Source: Amycolatopsis tucumanensis (GTDB lineage Bacteria; Actinomycetota; Actinomycetes; Mycobacteriales; Pseudonocardiaceae). From it: a stretch of 64,000 nucleotides of DNA. Below the pieces are notes generated by a model. That model was not told the DNA's origin and searched no databases. It worked only from the letters and a program-made list of their open reading frames with translations. Positions 8,088 to 16,368 of this stretch are shown here, piece by piece (positions within the stretch are counted from its first letter, which is position 1; the number at the start of each line of letters is the position of its first letter). The stretch is from positions 16,580-80,579 of the forward strand of contig NZ_JAKGSD010000038.1 of NCBI RefSeq assembly GCF_021654135.1. Reading direction: 5' to 3'. The translations under genes and the position numbers were made by a program.

Positions 8088-8990
8088 TCAGCGGGACGTG
8101 GCGACGTTGAGCAGCGGTTTCTCGACCGTCACGTCGGTCAGTCCCCACTTCTGCATGATCTGGCGGTACTCGCCGCTGTCGAACAGGGCCTGGAACGCGT
8201 CGCGCAGCACCGGGCCGAGGCCGCTGGTCTTGGGCACGAGCAGCGCGAGGTTGTCGGCGGTCGCGCCCTGCGCCTCGGTCTGCGTGACGTAGGTGAAGGC
8301 GCCCGTCTGCGCGGTGGTGACGTCGATGGCCGCGGCCTGGGTCATCCCGGCGGCGTCCGCGCGGCCGGACTGGGCGGCCAGCATCGTCGCGTTGGTGTCG
8401 GCCAGGCCGATCGTGGTGGTGGGCGCGCGGCCGGCGCCGGTGCAGTACTGGGAGAGCTTGTTCAGCTGCTCCTCGACGATGCTCGCGCTGACCACCGCGA
8501 CCCGCTTGCCGCACAGGTCGTCCACCGTCTTGATGCCGGCGGTGGAGCCCGCGGGCACGACGTAGGAGGTGCGGGTGGTCATCCAGGTGATCGAGTCGAA
8601 CTGCTGCTCGCGTTCGGCGGTGGCCTTGACCGGGCCGTTGAAGGCCTCGTAGCGGCCGCTGAGCATGCCCTGCAGGGCGGCCGGGAGGTTGCTGACCACC
8701 ACGGTCTGCGTGCGGACGCCGAGGACCCGGCCGAGCGCGTCCTGGAAATCCTTGTCGATGCCGGTGACACTGGTGCCGTCGGCGCCGACGGTCCGGTACG
8801 GCGGGTGCGAGTCCCCGGCGAATCTGATCACGCCGGAGTCCTTGACCTGCTGCGGCAGGGCGTCGTGCAGGGCTGGCACGGTGGCGGCGCCCGGGCCGGG
8901 ACCCGAGCCGGACGAGGCCTGGCCGCAGCCGGTGACGGCCAGGACGGCGGCCACCGCGAGGACGAGGGGACGGCGGAGGGTGAGGCGCAT
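8088..8990 (-). CDS. Extracellular solute-binding lipoprotein, family 3
   Basis: 300 residues. A lipoprotein signal peptide (RRPLVLAVAAVLAVTGCGQ) with lipobox VTGC places it on the outer face of the cytoplasmic membrane. The mature part follows the family-3 (amino-acid-type) binding-protein layout: VIRFAGDSHPPYRTVGADGTSVTGIDKDFQDALG for lobe one and VDDLCGKRVAVVSAS for the hinge. First gene of the operon, with the divergent PaaX-like regulator 117 bases away. It delivers the ligand to the permease and ATPase encoded next; ligand unknown. Confidence 0.92.
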   Translation of the reverse strand: MRLTLRRPLVLAVAAVLAVTGCGQASSGSGPGPGAATVPALHDALPQQVKDSGVIRFAGDSHPPYRTVGADGTSVTGIDKDFQDALGRVLGVRTQTVVVSNLPAALQGMLSGRYEAFNGPVKATAEREQQFDSITWMTTRTSYVVPAGSTAGIKTVDDLCGKRVAVVSASIVEEQLNKLSQYCTGAGRAPTTTIGLADTNATMLAAQSGRADAAGMTQAAAIDVTTAQTGAFTYVTQTEAQGATADNLALLVPKTSGLGPVLRDAFQALFDSGEYRQIMQKWGLTDVTVEKPLLNVATSR

Positions 8991-9083
8991 GGCGTGTTTC
9001 TCCCTGCGTTGGGCCTTGCCAGGCGATCGGAGAGGGTTGCTGTCGAAGTTGAGGACGAGCGTCGCACGAGCTGTCGCCTATTT

Positions 9084-9100
9084 CAAGACCTGTGCAAGAC
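9084..9100 (+). promoter_or_regulatory. CAAGAC direct repeat in divergent promoter region
   Basis: The 117-base gap between the divergent binding-protein and PaaX-like genes contains two copies of CAAGAC (9084-9089 and 9095-9100), spaced 11 bases start to start, so on one face of the helix, 8 to 24 bases before the GTG of the regulator. It could be the site for autoregulation. No clear -35/-10 pair was recognised. Confidence 0.3.
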
Positions 9101-9107
9101 TGGGTCG

Positions 9108-10103
9108 GTGACCGCGAAGAAACCGGGGGACGCGTTGCCCCGCCCGCAGAACGGCGCCGAACCCCAGCTGCTGCTCACGTCGCTGCTGGGTGACTTCTGG
9201 TACTGGCGGGACGAGCACGTGCCGGCGACCGCGCTGGTCCGGCTGCTGGCGGACTTCGACGTCACGGCCGACGGCGCGCGCGCGGCGATGCGGCGGCTCG
9301 CGGCGCGCGGGCTGCTCACGGCGTCCCGGCAGGGCCGGACGACCGCGTACGGGATCCCGCCGCGCACGTCGGAGGTGATCGTCGAGCGCACACACCGCAT
9401 GCTGACGTTCGGCTCGACCGCCCCGAAGTGGGACGGCCGCTGGACGGTCGTCGCGTTCTCCGTCCCCGAACAGGACCGGACGTTGCGCAACAACCTGCGC
9501 TCGCGGCTGCGGGTCCTGCGCTTCGCCGCGCTGTACGACGGGGTGTGGGTGTCGCCGCACGACCTGGGCGGACAGGCCCTGGAGGTGCTGCGCGAGCTGG
9601 GCATCACGACGGCGACGGTGCTGCGGTCGACCGAGGTGCCGGGCGGGCCGGTCAGCCCGGTCGCCGCGTTCGACCTGGAGCCGCTGGCGAAGGAGTACCG
9701 CGAGTTCGCCGACCGGTACGAGCCGATGCTGCAGAGCCTCGACGACGGGCTCATCGGGCCGAAGCAGGCGCTGCGGATGCGGACCGAGCTGCGCGTGGAC
9801 TGGCGGCACTTCCCGGAGACCGACCCGGACCTGCCCGCCGAACTGCTGCCGGCGGGCTGGGACCGGGCGCGGGCGCAGCGGGTGTTCGTGCAGATCTACG
9901 ACCGGCTCGGCCCGCTCGCGGAGATCCGGTTCCGGCAGATCCTCGGGTCGGTGGCGCCGGACCTGGCCGAACACGCGTCGCACCACGACTCGGCGACGGT
10001 CGCGGAGCTGTTCGCCACCCTCGGGGACCGCCGTGCGCACGGCGACACGCCGTTCGAGCAGGCGGCCGCCGCGCGACGCATCGCGGAGGCGGAGCGGGGT
10101 TAG
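9108..10103 (+). CDS. PaaX-like transcriptional regulator
   Basis: 331 residues with the PaaX family layout: an N-terminal winged helix (about 20-90, with ALVRLLADFDVTADGARAAMRRLAARGLL and SRQGRTTAYGI), a middle domain (about 105-200, KWDGRWTVVAFSVPEQDR and LYDGVWVSPHD) and a C-terminal helical domain (WRHFPETDPDLPAELLPAGW). PaaX itself represses phenylacetate genes and is released by phenylacetyl-CoA; paralogues often sense other CoA thioesters. Divergent placement next to an operon that holds a CoA-transferase and CoA-dependent dehydratase subunits makes control of that operon by a pathway acyl-CoA likely (inference). The GTG start is chosen because the winged helix begins about 20 residues later and upstream codons fall in the promoter gap. 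Confidence 0.88.
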   Translation: MTAKKPGDALPRPQNGAEPQLLLTSLLGDFWYWRDEHVPATALVRLLADFDVTADGARAAMRRLAARGLLTASRQGRTTAYGIPPRTSEVIVERTHRMLTFGSTAPKWDGRWTVVAFSVPEQDRTLRNNLRSRLRVLRFAALYDGVWVSPHDLGGQALEVLRELGITTATVLRSTEVPGGPVSPVAAFDLEPLAKEYREFADRYEPMLQSLDDGLIGPKQALRMRTELRVDWRHFPETDPDLPAELLPAGWDRARAQRVFVQIYDRLGPLAEIRFRQILGSVAPDLAEHASHHDSATVAELFATLGDRRAHGDTPFEQAAAARRIAEAERG

Positions 10104-10299
10104 GTGGGGTTGGTTGCGCGCCCGGCGGGGTCGTGGCAGCCGATTTGGTGTGGGTTCGGTGGCGGGCCGGGACGCAGCCGCACCGATGCCGTGCTCGGTG
10201 CGCGGCGCCGCCACCCGCGCGTCCACTCCCGGCGAGGTGCGGCGCGGGCGGCGTCCGATCCGGTGCTGCACATCTCGAGGGAGAGACCCCGTGCCCAGG

Positions 10300-10640
10300 T
10301 GGTCAGGAACCGTGCCGTCGCCTGCTCGGCGATCCTGCTCGCAGCCGCGCCGTGCCCGCGGTGGCGTACCCGCCGCGGATCAAGGTGTTCGTCACGAACA
10401 CCGGTTCGCGCAACCTGACGGTCTACGACACGCGCACCACCCACCTGCTCGCCGTCGCGGCCGGCCCGTCGCGCGTCTACGTCACCAACTACAGCGACAA
10501 CACGGTCACGGTGATCACGCGCTCACCCCGGCTCGTGACCCGCCAACGGGGCCGACACCGTGACCGTCGTGGACGCCGCCACCAACCTGGTCACCGGCAC
10601 CGTCCCAGTCGGTCCGGCTCGGGCTGGCCAGCAAGCTCAT
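10300..10640 (+). pseudogene. Decayed YVTN beta-propeller repeat protein
   Basis: Three forward frames each hold pieces of one ancestral protein. A signal-peptide-like VVRNRAVACSAILLAAAP lies near 10300-10350; KVFVTNTGSRNLTVYDTRTT then GPSRVYVTNYSDNTVTVI near 10380-10520; and TVTVVDAATNLVTGTVPVG near 10555-10615. The V-(Y/F)-V-T-N-x5-N-(T/L)-(V/T)-V wording is the YVTN propeller repeat. At least two frameshifts separate the pieces and most propeller blades are missing, so this is a remnant. The rest of 10104-10680 shows no other gene. Confidence 0.75.
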
Positions 10641-10664
10641 CGTCGAGCAGGGGTGGGCCAAAGG

Positions 10665-10691
10665 TATACTGAGGCGAGAAATCAACTCAGT
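10665..10691 (+). promoter_or_regulatory. Probable promoter -10 with overlapping inverted repeat
   Basis: TATACT (10665-10670) is a good -10 hexamer 40 bases before the SDR start. An inverted repeat ACTGAG (10668-10673) / CTCAGT (10686-10691) with a 12-base spacer overlaps it, as an operator would. No convincing -35 was found. Confidence 0.4.
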
Positions 10692-10709
10692 CTACTTTCT
10701 GGGGGCACC

Positions 10710-11474
10710 ATGAAGACCTGGCTGATCACGGGCGCGTCCGGTGGCTTCGGCACCGCGATCGCCCGGCAGGCGCTCGCCGCGGGGGACGCCGTGGTCGCCA
10801 CGGCACGGCGTCCGGACCGCGTCCGGCTCACCGGGGAGCGGTTGCTCGTGCTGCCGCTGGACGTCACCGACGAGAAGGCGGCCCGCGCGGCGACCGAACG
10901 CGCCGTCGAGCGGTTCGGCCGCATCGACGTCCTGGTGAACAACGCGGGCCGCGGGTTGTTCGGCGCCGTGGAGGAGACGTCACCGGCGGAAGCGCGAAAC
11001 CTGTTCGACACCAACGTGTTCGGGGTGCTGGCGGTGACCCGCGCCGTGCTGCCGGTGATGCGCGCCCAGCGGAGCGGGCACCTGCTGGCGATCAGCTCGA
11101 TGGGCGGCTTCTCGGCCGGCGCCGGGTTCGGGGTGTACGCGGCGAGCAAGTTCGCCGTCGAGGCGCTGCACGAAGCTCTGCGCGAAGAGCTGGCGCCGTT
11201 CGGGGTGCGGGTGACGATTGTCGAGCCGGGGGTGTTCGGCACGGGTTTCAGCGGCGCGTCGGCCCAGGTCGCGCAGAAGATCGACGCGTACGCCGCACCC
11301 GACTACACCGACGACGACGGTGACCCGCCGGGCGACCCGGCCGACGCGGCGGCGGCGATCGTCGCGGTGGCCGGGGCCGCGGACGCGCCGTTGCGGCTCC
11401 CGCTCGGCGCGGACGCGGTCGCCCGCATCCGCGCGAAGCTGGACCAGGTGGCCGGCGACCTCGGAACCACGTGA
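10710..11474 (+). CDS. SDR family oxidoreductase
   Basis: 254 residues, classical short-chain dehydrogenase. Seen: the cofactor motif TGASGGFG (8-15), LPLDVTDE, NNAGRGL (the NNAG motif), catalytic Ser in ISSMGGFSAG and YAASK (Tyr and Lys of the active site), then VEPGVFGTGFS. An Arg-rich stretch after strand 2 (TARRPDRVR) suggests NADP(H). Its own promoter-like sequence precedes it; the M14 peptidase gene follows 93 bases later in the same direction. Substrate not predictable. Confidence 0.9.
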   Translation: MKTWLITGASGGFGTAIARQALAAGDAVVATARRPDRVRLTGERLLVLPLDVTDEKAARAATERAVERFGRIDVLVNNAGRGLFGAVEETSPAEARNLFDTNVFGVLAVTRAVLPVMRAQRSGHLLAISSMGGFSAGAGFGVYAASKFAVEALHEALREELAPFGVRVTIVEPGVFGTGFSGASAQVAQKIDAYAAPDYTDDDGDPPGDPADAAAAIVAVAGAADAPLRLPLGADAVARIRAKLDQVAGDLGTT

Positions 11475-11567
11475 CGCTCCACTCGTTTCGCCTGGTCGGC
11501 CCTCGCCCGCCGCGACACATTCGGGTGAACTGGACCGAGCACGGAACGACGGACGAGGAGGGGGCCC

Positions 11568-12935
11568 GTGGCGCTGCCGGAATGGCTGGTCAAGGAGATC
11601 GACGAAGTAGGGGACTACCCGGCGTTCGCGGGCGTCGACGAACTGGAACGCGGGTTGCGCACGCTGGCGGCGGGATACCCGGAGATCACGACGTTGCAGC
11701 GGGTCGGCACCTCCCGGCACGGCGAGCCGCTGCTGTGCCTGACGATCGACGGCGAGCCCGGTGATCCGACGGCGCTGGTGTTCGGGCTGCCGCACCCCAA
11801 CGAGCCGATCGGCGGGCTCACCGCGCTGCACCTGGCCGCGCGGTTGTGCGCCGACCCAGGGCTGCGGGCGCGGCTGCGGCACCGGTGGCGGATCATCGCG
11901 TGCATCGACCCGGACGGGCTGCGACTCAACGAGGGCTGGCTGGCCGGCCCGTTCACGCGGGAGCACTACGCGCGGCACTTCTACCGGCCTGCCGGGCCGG
12001 ACCAGGTGGAGTGGACGTTCCCGCTGGACTACAAGGACGCCTACTTCGACGCGGCGTTGCCGGAGACGCAGGCGCTGATGCGGCTCATCGATTCGGACCG
12101 GCCGGATCTGGTGTGCTCGCTGCACAACAGCGAGCTGGGCGGCGTCTACTACTACCTCAACCGCGCCGAACCGCCGCTGCACCGGGCGCTGCAGGCGCTG
12201 CCCGCGCACGTCGGGCTGCCGTTGGACCGCGGTGAGCCGGAGGCGCCCTACATCACGCGGCTCGACGACGCGATCTTCCAGGGCACGTCGATCAGCCGGG
12301 CCTACGACTACGTGACCGGGCTCGGCGAGCCGTGGACGAGTTCGGCGGGCGACAACACGGCGTCCTACGCCGGCCGGTACGGCGCGCTCACGCTGGTCAC
12401 GGAGCTGCCGTACTGGACGTCCGACACGGCGGACGACGACGGCCCGGCGGGCACCGGGTACGCGTCGGCGCTGGCCGCGCACGCCCGGGCGCTGGCGGAC
12501 CTGTCATCGCTGATGGCGGACACGATCGAGGCGGTGTCCGGGGCGCTGATGGTGCCGGACTCGCCGTTCTGGCGGGCGAGCCGGTCCTTCGCGACGATGA
12601 TGGCGTCGGCAGCGCGCAGCGCGCGTTCGCGCAGCACCTCCCCGGAGGCCGACCGGCCGGCCACGGTGGCCGAGGTGTCGTCCCTCGCCGAGGCGACGCA
12701 CAGTTTCCGGTTGCGCTACGGCGGAATTTTGTTGCGGGCTCTGGACGGCGAGCTGGCGGTGGGCAACACGCGGCCGGCGGTGCGGGCGGCCAGGGAGCGG
12801 GTCGCGGCGAGGCACGCGGAGTGGGTCGCCGGAGACGCGCTGCTCGGCGAGTACCGGACGATCCCGATCCGGCAGCTGGTGGCGACGCAGTACGGAGCGT
12901 TGCTCGCGGCGGCGGAACACGTGGTGGGGCGCTGA
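11568..12935 (+). CDS. M14 family zinc carboxypeptidase-like protein
   Basis: 455 residues. Zinc ligands of the M14 fold are visible: HPNE (His76, Glu79) and His186 in LVCSLHNSELG; the catalytic Glu is probably Glu279 in VTELPYW. The pattern fits M14 peptidases and deacylases that act on small peptides or amide conjugates. No signal peptide, so cytosolic. The C-terminal 150 residues are helical and Arg/Ala-rich with no recognised domain. GTG start follows GAGGAGGGGGCCC. The stop codon sits in the loop of a strong hairpin shared with the convergent catC gene. Confidence 0.82.
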   Translation: MALPEWLVKEIDEVGDYPAFAGVDELERGLRTLAAGYPEITTLQRVGTSRHGEPLLCLTIDGEPGDPTALVFGLPHPNEPIGGLTALHLAARLCADPGLRARLRHRWRIIACIDPDGLRLNEGWLAGPFTREHYARHFYRPAGPDQVEWTFPLDYKDAYFDAALPETQALMRLIDSDRPDLVCSLHNSELGGVYYYLNRAEPPLHRALQALPAHVGLPLDRGEPEAPYITRLDDAIFQGTSISRAYDYVTGLGEPWTSSAGDNTASYAGRYGALTLVTELPYWTSDTADDDGPAGTGYASALAAHARALADLSSLMADTIEAVSGALMVPDSPFWRASRSFATMMASAARSARSRSTSPEADRPATVAEVSSLAEATHSFRLRYGGILLRALDGELAVGNTRPAVRAARERVAARHAEWVAGDALLGEYRTIPIRQLVATQYGALLAAAEHVVGR

Positions 12936-12948
12936 CGAGCGCCCCACC
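12923..12948. terminator. Bidirectional hairpin terminator
   Basis: GGTGGGGCGC (12923-12932) and GCGCCCCACC (12939-12948) form a perfect 10-bp stem around a six-base loop that contains the stop of the M14 gene. It lies between the convergent M14 and catC genes. There is no U-tract, as is usual in high-GC actinomycetes. Confidence 0.7.
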
Positions 12949-12959
12949 GGGCGTGACGG

Positions 12960-13241
12960 TCAGTCCTGGACCTTCGACGGATGCGTCGCCAGCGCCATCA
13001 CACGAATGTCCATGTACGGGAACAACGGCAACCCCGACAGCAACTCGTGCAGTTCATCGTTCGACTCCACGTCGAAGATCGAGATGTTCGAGTACTCACC
13101 CACGATGCGCCACAGGTGCGGCCACTTCCCTTCCCGTTGCAGCTTCTGGCTGTACGCCTTCTCCCGGGCCACGATGTCGGCCCGCACCGACGGGTCCATA
13201 TCGGACGGCAGCCGCACATCCATCCGGACGTGGAACAACAT
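12960..13241 (-). CDS. catC: Muconolactone delta-isomerase
   Basis: 93 residues, the usual length for CatC, which converts muconolactone to 3-oxoadipate enol-lactone after CatB. Recognised by MLFHVRMDVRLPSDMD at the start, EKAYSQKLQREGKWPHLWRIVGEYSNISIFDVESNDELHELLSGLPLFPYM (read in pieces) and the end MALATHPS, all typical of the family, which assembles as a decamer. It lies 21 bases downstream of catA in the same operon and ends at the shared terminator hairpin. Confidence 0.96.
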   Translation of the reverse strand: MLFHVRMDVRLPSDMDPSVRADIVAREKAYSQKLQREGKWPHLWRIVGEYSNISIFDVESNDELHELLSGLPLFPYMDIRVMALATHPSKVQD

Positions 13242-13262
13242 GGGTGAGTCCTCCAGTAAGAA

Positions 13263-14108
13263 TCAAGCCGGGTCGAGCACGAAGTCGTAGGTCACCGTCT
13301 CGCCGCCGTCGGACGGCTTCGGGTCCAGGACCAGTTCCGGCTTGACCGCCGAGGCGATGTCGTCGTCGTTGTGCTCGTCGCCGGGGAAGTACAGCTGCGC
13401 GGTCAGCAGCTCGTGGCCCGGGGCGGACACCTTGACGTGCAGGTGCGCCGGGCGCCACGCGTGCCAGCCCGCCGCCGCGATCAGCTTGCCGCACGCGCCG
13501 TCGGTCGGGATCTGGTACGGCGCGGGCCGCACGGTGTGGATCTCGAACGAGCCGTCCTCCTCGACCGAGAAGGTGCCGCGCAGGTTCCACTCCGGGATGC
13601 CGGGCGCGAACTGCGAGTACAGGCCGTCGGCGTCGGCGTGCCACAGTTCGACCTTCGCGTCCTTCAGCGGGCTGCCGTCAACGGAGGTCACGCGGCCCGT
13701 CCACACCAGCGGCGTGCCGCCCTCGCCCTCACGCATCGGCACCGACCCGCGCGAGCCCTGCTCCGGCGCGCCGGGCACGTAATACGGGCCCTCGATGGTG
13801 CCCTTGTTGCCCTTGCGGTGCGAGGTGGCGACCTCCTCGACCACGTGCTCGACCCACACGTCCAGGAACAGCGGCCACTCGCCGTCCTCGCCGACCTGGA
13901 TCAGCCACGCCTTCAGCGCGTTGTACTCGTCGTAGGTGACCTTGTGCTTGCGGATGGTCTCGTGCACGGCCGAGAGCACCTCGCGGGCCAGCAGCGACAC
14001 CCGCTCCTTCGGGGTGTCGGCGACGGCGGCGAACTTGTCGCTCTTGAACCGCGCGGTGGCACTGGCGCCGGACTCGGCGGCCGCGGGAGCGTGGTGGGTG
14101 GCGGTCAT
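13263..14108 (-). CDS. catA: Catechol 1,2-dioxygenase
   Basis: 281 residues. Intradiol Fe(III) enzyme that opens catechol to cis,cis-muconate. It has the N-terminal helical dimer domain (KERVSLLAREVLSAVHETIRKHK) and the catalytic beta-sandwich. Iron ligands are visible as Tyr in IEGPYYVPGAP, Tyr in RPAPYQIPTDGACGKL, and the two His of WRPAHLHVKV. Insert GLYSQFAPGIPEWNLRGTF is typical of catechol, not protocatechuate, enzymes. It lies between catB and catC, with 35 bases before it containing an AAGGAGGAT ribosome site. Confidence 0.97.
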   Translation of the reverse strand: MTATHHAPAAAESGASATARFKSDKFAAVADTPKERVSLLAREVLSAVHETIRKHKVTYDEYNALKAWLIQVGEDGEWPLFLDVWVEHVVEEVATSHRKGNKGTIEGPYYVPGAPEQGSRGSVPMREGEGGTPLVWTGRVTSVDGSPLKDAKVELWHADADGLYSQFAPGIPEWNLRGTFSVEEDGSFEIHTVRPAPYQIPTDGACGKLIAAAGWHAWRPAHLHVKVSAPGHELLTAQLYFPGDEHNDDDIASAVKPELVLDPKPSDGGETVTYDFVLDPA

Positions 14109-14143
14109 GGGATCCTCCTTGATTCCTTGATATCCGGGGGAGT

Positions 14144-15247
14144 TCAGCGGTCCTGGCGGTAGCGGTCGAGCTTGGCCGGGTCGATCTCGATGCCGAGTCC
14201 GGCGCCGGGACGGATGTGCAGCTCGCCGTCGTGGATCTCCAGCGGTTCGGTGAGCAGGTCGTCGCTCATGTCGAGGAAGTTGGACAGCTCCCCGGCCCGC
14301 CGCGAGGTGAGCGCGTAGGACGCTCCGAACGCGACAGTGCACGCGGAACCGATCTGGCCGTCGATCTGGTTGCCCATCACGACTTCCAGCCCGAGCCCCT
14401 CGGCGAGGTGGTGCACGCGCTGCGAGTGGGTGAAACCGGTCCGCGCGGTCTTGATGCTGATCGCGGTGGCCGAGCCGGCCAGGATCTCGCGGGTCACGTC
14501 GGCCGGGGTGACGGCCGACTCGTCGGCGATGAACGGCACGTCCAGCTGCGACACCAGCCAGCGCCTGCCCAGCACGTCGTCGGCCGGACACAGCTCCTCG
14601 GCGAACAGCAGGCCGAGGTCGGTCATCTCCTTCATCGCCATCGCCGACTCCGAGGCGGTCCAGCCCCGGTTGCCGTCGACGTACAGCTCCACGTCGTCGC
14701 CCATGCCCTCGCGCAGGGCCCGCACCACGGCGGTGTCCAGCGCGACCGGGCGCCGCCCGACCTTGACCTTGAACGTGGTGATGCCGTGCTCGTCGCGCAT
14801 GCGCTGCGCCTCGGCGACCATCGCGGCCGGCTCGTCGAACCCGAGCATGTGCGACACCCGCATCCGGTCGGTGTAGCCGCCGAGCAGCTCGGTGACCTGC
14901 ACGTCCAGCGTGCGGCCCAGCGCGTCCCACACGGCCATGTCAATGGCGGCCTTTGCGGCCGGGTTGCCCACGGTGCGGCTCAGCCGGGACGCCATCGTCT
15001 CGCGTTCGAGCAGGGTCAGGCCGACCACCTGCGGCGCGAAGATCTTCTCGATCACCGCGATGATCCCGGCCTGCGTCTCGCCGTAGGTGAACGGCCGCGG
15101 CGGCGCCTCCGCCACGCCGACGACCCCGTCGTCGGTGTGCACCCGCACCAGCACGTGCTCGGCCACGTGCACCTCGCCGGAGGCGAACTTGAGCGGTTTG
15201 CGGTACGGGATGGCGAACGGGATCGCCTCCACCCGCGTGATCTTCAT
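14144..15247 (-). CDS. catB: Muconate cycloisomerase
   Basis: 367 residues of the enolase superfamily, muconate-lactonizing subgroup, turning cis,cis-muconate into muconolactone. Seen: N-terminal capping domain (RVEAIPFAIPYRKPLKFASG), catalytic KVKVG lysines, metal ligands in LYVDGNRGW (Asp), FAEELCPADD (Glu) and IADESAVTP (Asp/Glu), and the opposite-face lysine in SIKTARTG. ATG start; ATGA overlap with the LysR gene upstream. Order LysR-catB-catA-catC forms the lower benzoate operon, divergent from benABC. Confidence 0.96.
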   Translation of the reverse strand: MKITRVEAIPFAIPYRKPLKFASGEVHVAEHVLVRVHTDDGVVGVAEAPPRPFTYGETQAGIIAVIEKIFAPQVVGLTLLERETMASRLSRTVGNPAAKAAIDMAVWDALGRTLDVQVTELLGGYTDRMRVSHMLGFDEPAAMVAEAQRMRDEHGITTFKVKVGRRPVALDTAVVRALREGMGDDVELYVDGNRGWTASESAMAMKEMTDLGLLFAEELCPADDVLGRRWLVSQLDVPFIADESAVTPADVTREILAGSATAISIKTARTGFTHSQRVHHLAEGLGLEVVMGNQIDGQIGSACTVAFGASYALTSRRAGELSNFLDMSDDLLTEPLEIHDGELHIRPGAGLGIEIDPAKLDRYRQDR

Positions 15248-16146
15248 CGGCTGACCTCGTGTCGTTGGGGGGCGAGTGCGGCCTCGAGCACCTCGAGGAC
15301 TGACCGGACGAGCGGGGAGTCGTTGTCGCGGCGCCAGGCGAGCGCGAGCTCGACGGTGCCGGCGTCGGCGAGGTCGCGGAACACGACCCCGGCCAGCGGC
15401 AGCGCGCGGGCCGACGCGGGCAGCACCGCGATGCCGAGCCCGCCGGCCACCAGCGCGAGCAGCACCGCCGTGCCGGCCGCTTCGTGCTCGCGGTGCGGGC
15501 TGAAGCCGGCGGCCTGGCAGCTGCGCATGACGGCGTCGTTGACCACGGAATCCTTGGCGGCGTAGCTGATGAACCCCTCGGTGCGCAGGTCGGCCACCGA
15601 CACGACGGGCTCGACCGCGAGCCGGTGGTCGGCGGGCACGGCGAGGATCAGCGGCTCGACCTCCAGCGTGTGCAGGTCGATGTCCTCGCCCTGCGCGGGC
15701 GGGCGCAGCACGGCCAGGTCCAGGTCGCCGTTGCGCAGCCCGTCGCACTGGGCCGGCGTGAGCAGGTCGGCGTGCACCTCGACGGCGACGCCGGGCAGGT
15801 CCCGCTTGACCGCGCGGGCGATGCGCGGCAGGTGCGAGAAGGCCGAGGTGCCGGTGAACCCGACCCGCACCAGGCCGAGGCGGCCGTCGGCGATGCGGCG
15901 CACCCCGCGGACGCTGTCCTCGACCGTGTCCAGCACCCGCTGCGCCTCACTCAGCAGGAACTCACCCGCCGGGGTGAGCCGGACCTGCCGGGTCGTGCGC
16001 GTGAACAGGGGCGCGCCCAGTTCGGCCTCCAGCTGCCGGATCGCGTGCGACAGGGCCGGCTGCGCCATGTGCAGGCGCTCGGCGGCCTTCCCGAAGTGGC
16101 AGGTTTCGGCCACGGCGGTGAAGTACCGCAGGTGACGCAGCTCCAT
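15244..16146 (-). CDS. LysR-type regulator of the cat/ben region
   Basis: 300 residues. The N-terminal winged helix is standard (MELRHLRYFTAVAETCHFGKAAERLHMAQPALSHAI, read in parts), followed by the two-lobed effector domain. The ATG at 16146 is chosen because it gives the canonical MELRHLRYF start and has AAGGAGG eight bases upstream; a longer frame to 16185 exists. Unlike Pseudomonas catR, which is divergent from its target, this gene leads the catBAC operon and overlaps catB by ATGA, so it would raise its own level with the enzymes. Muconate is the likely inducer by family analogy. Confidence 0.92.
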   Translation of the reverse strand: MELRHLRYFTAVAETCHFGKAAERLHMAQPALSHAIRQLEAELGAPLFTRTTRQVRLTPAGEFLLSEAQRVLDTVEDSVRGVRRIADGRLGLVRVGFTGTSAFSHLPRIARAVKRDLPGVAVEVHADLLTPAQCDGLRNGDLDLAVLRPPAQGEDIDLHTLEVEPLILAVPADHRLAVEPVVSVADLRTEGFISYAAKDSVVNDAVMRSCQAAGFSPHREHEAAGTAVLLALVAGGLGIAVLPASARALPLAGVVFRDLADAGTVELALAWRRDNDSPLVRSVLEVLEAALAPQRHEVSR

Positions 16147-16368
16147 CGCCGGCCTCCTTCCCGCTCCTCGTCGTCGTGGATTCATTCACCGTAGGTACGG
16201 ATATTGAGTCAAGACAAGGAGCGATTCAGTCTTGATTGATCGATGTCATCGATTAATAGCACCCTGGGTCAGGACTAGGTAATCGCCCGGTGTGACTGGG
16301 GCCACCGCTTGTCATGGTCGGGGGAACACCGAAGCCGAGCAGTGCCGCTGAGGCCGTTGGAGGTTTCC
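16147..16368. promoter_or_regulatory. Divergent cat/ben control region with palindromes
   Basis: 222 bases between the LysR gene and benA. A perfect inverted repeat TCAAGAC (16209-16215) N13 GTCTTGA (16229-16235) has the size of a LysR or GntR operator. A second palindrome ATCGAT-GTC-ATCGAT spans 16239-16253. The region is AT-rich for this genome, and benA has a GGAGG ribosome site at 16358-16362. Both divergent operons could be controlled here. Confidence 0.6.

Noticed and set aside
15244..16185. Longer start for the LysR protein at 16185
   Set aside because: It would add 13 Arg/Gly residues before the canonical MELRHLRYF; the ATG at 16146 has the better ribosome site.
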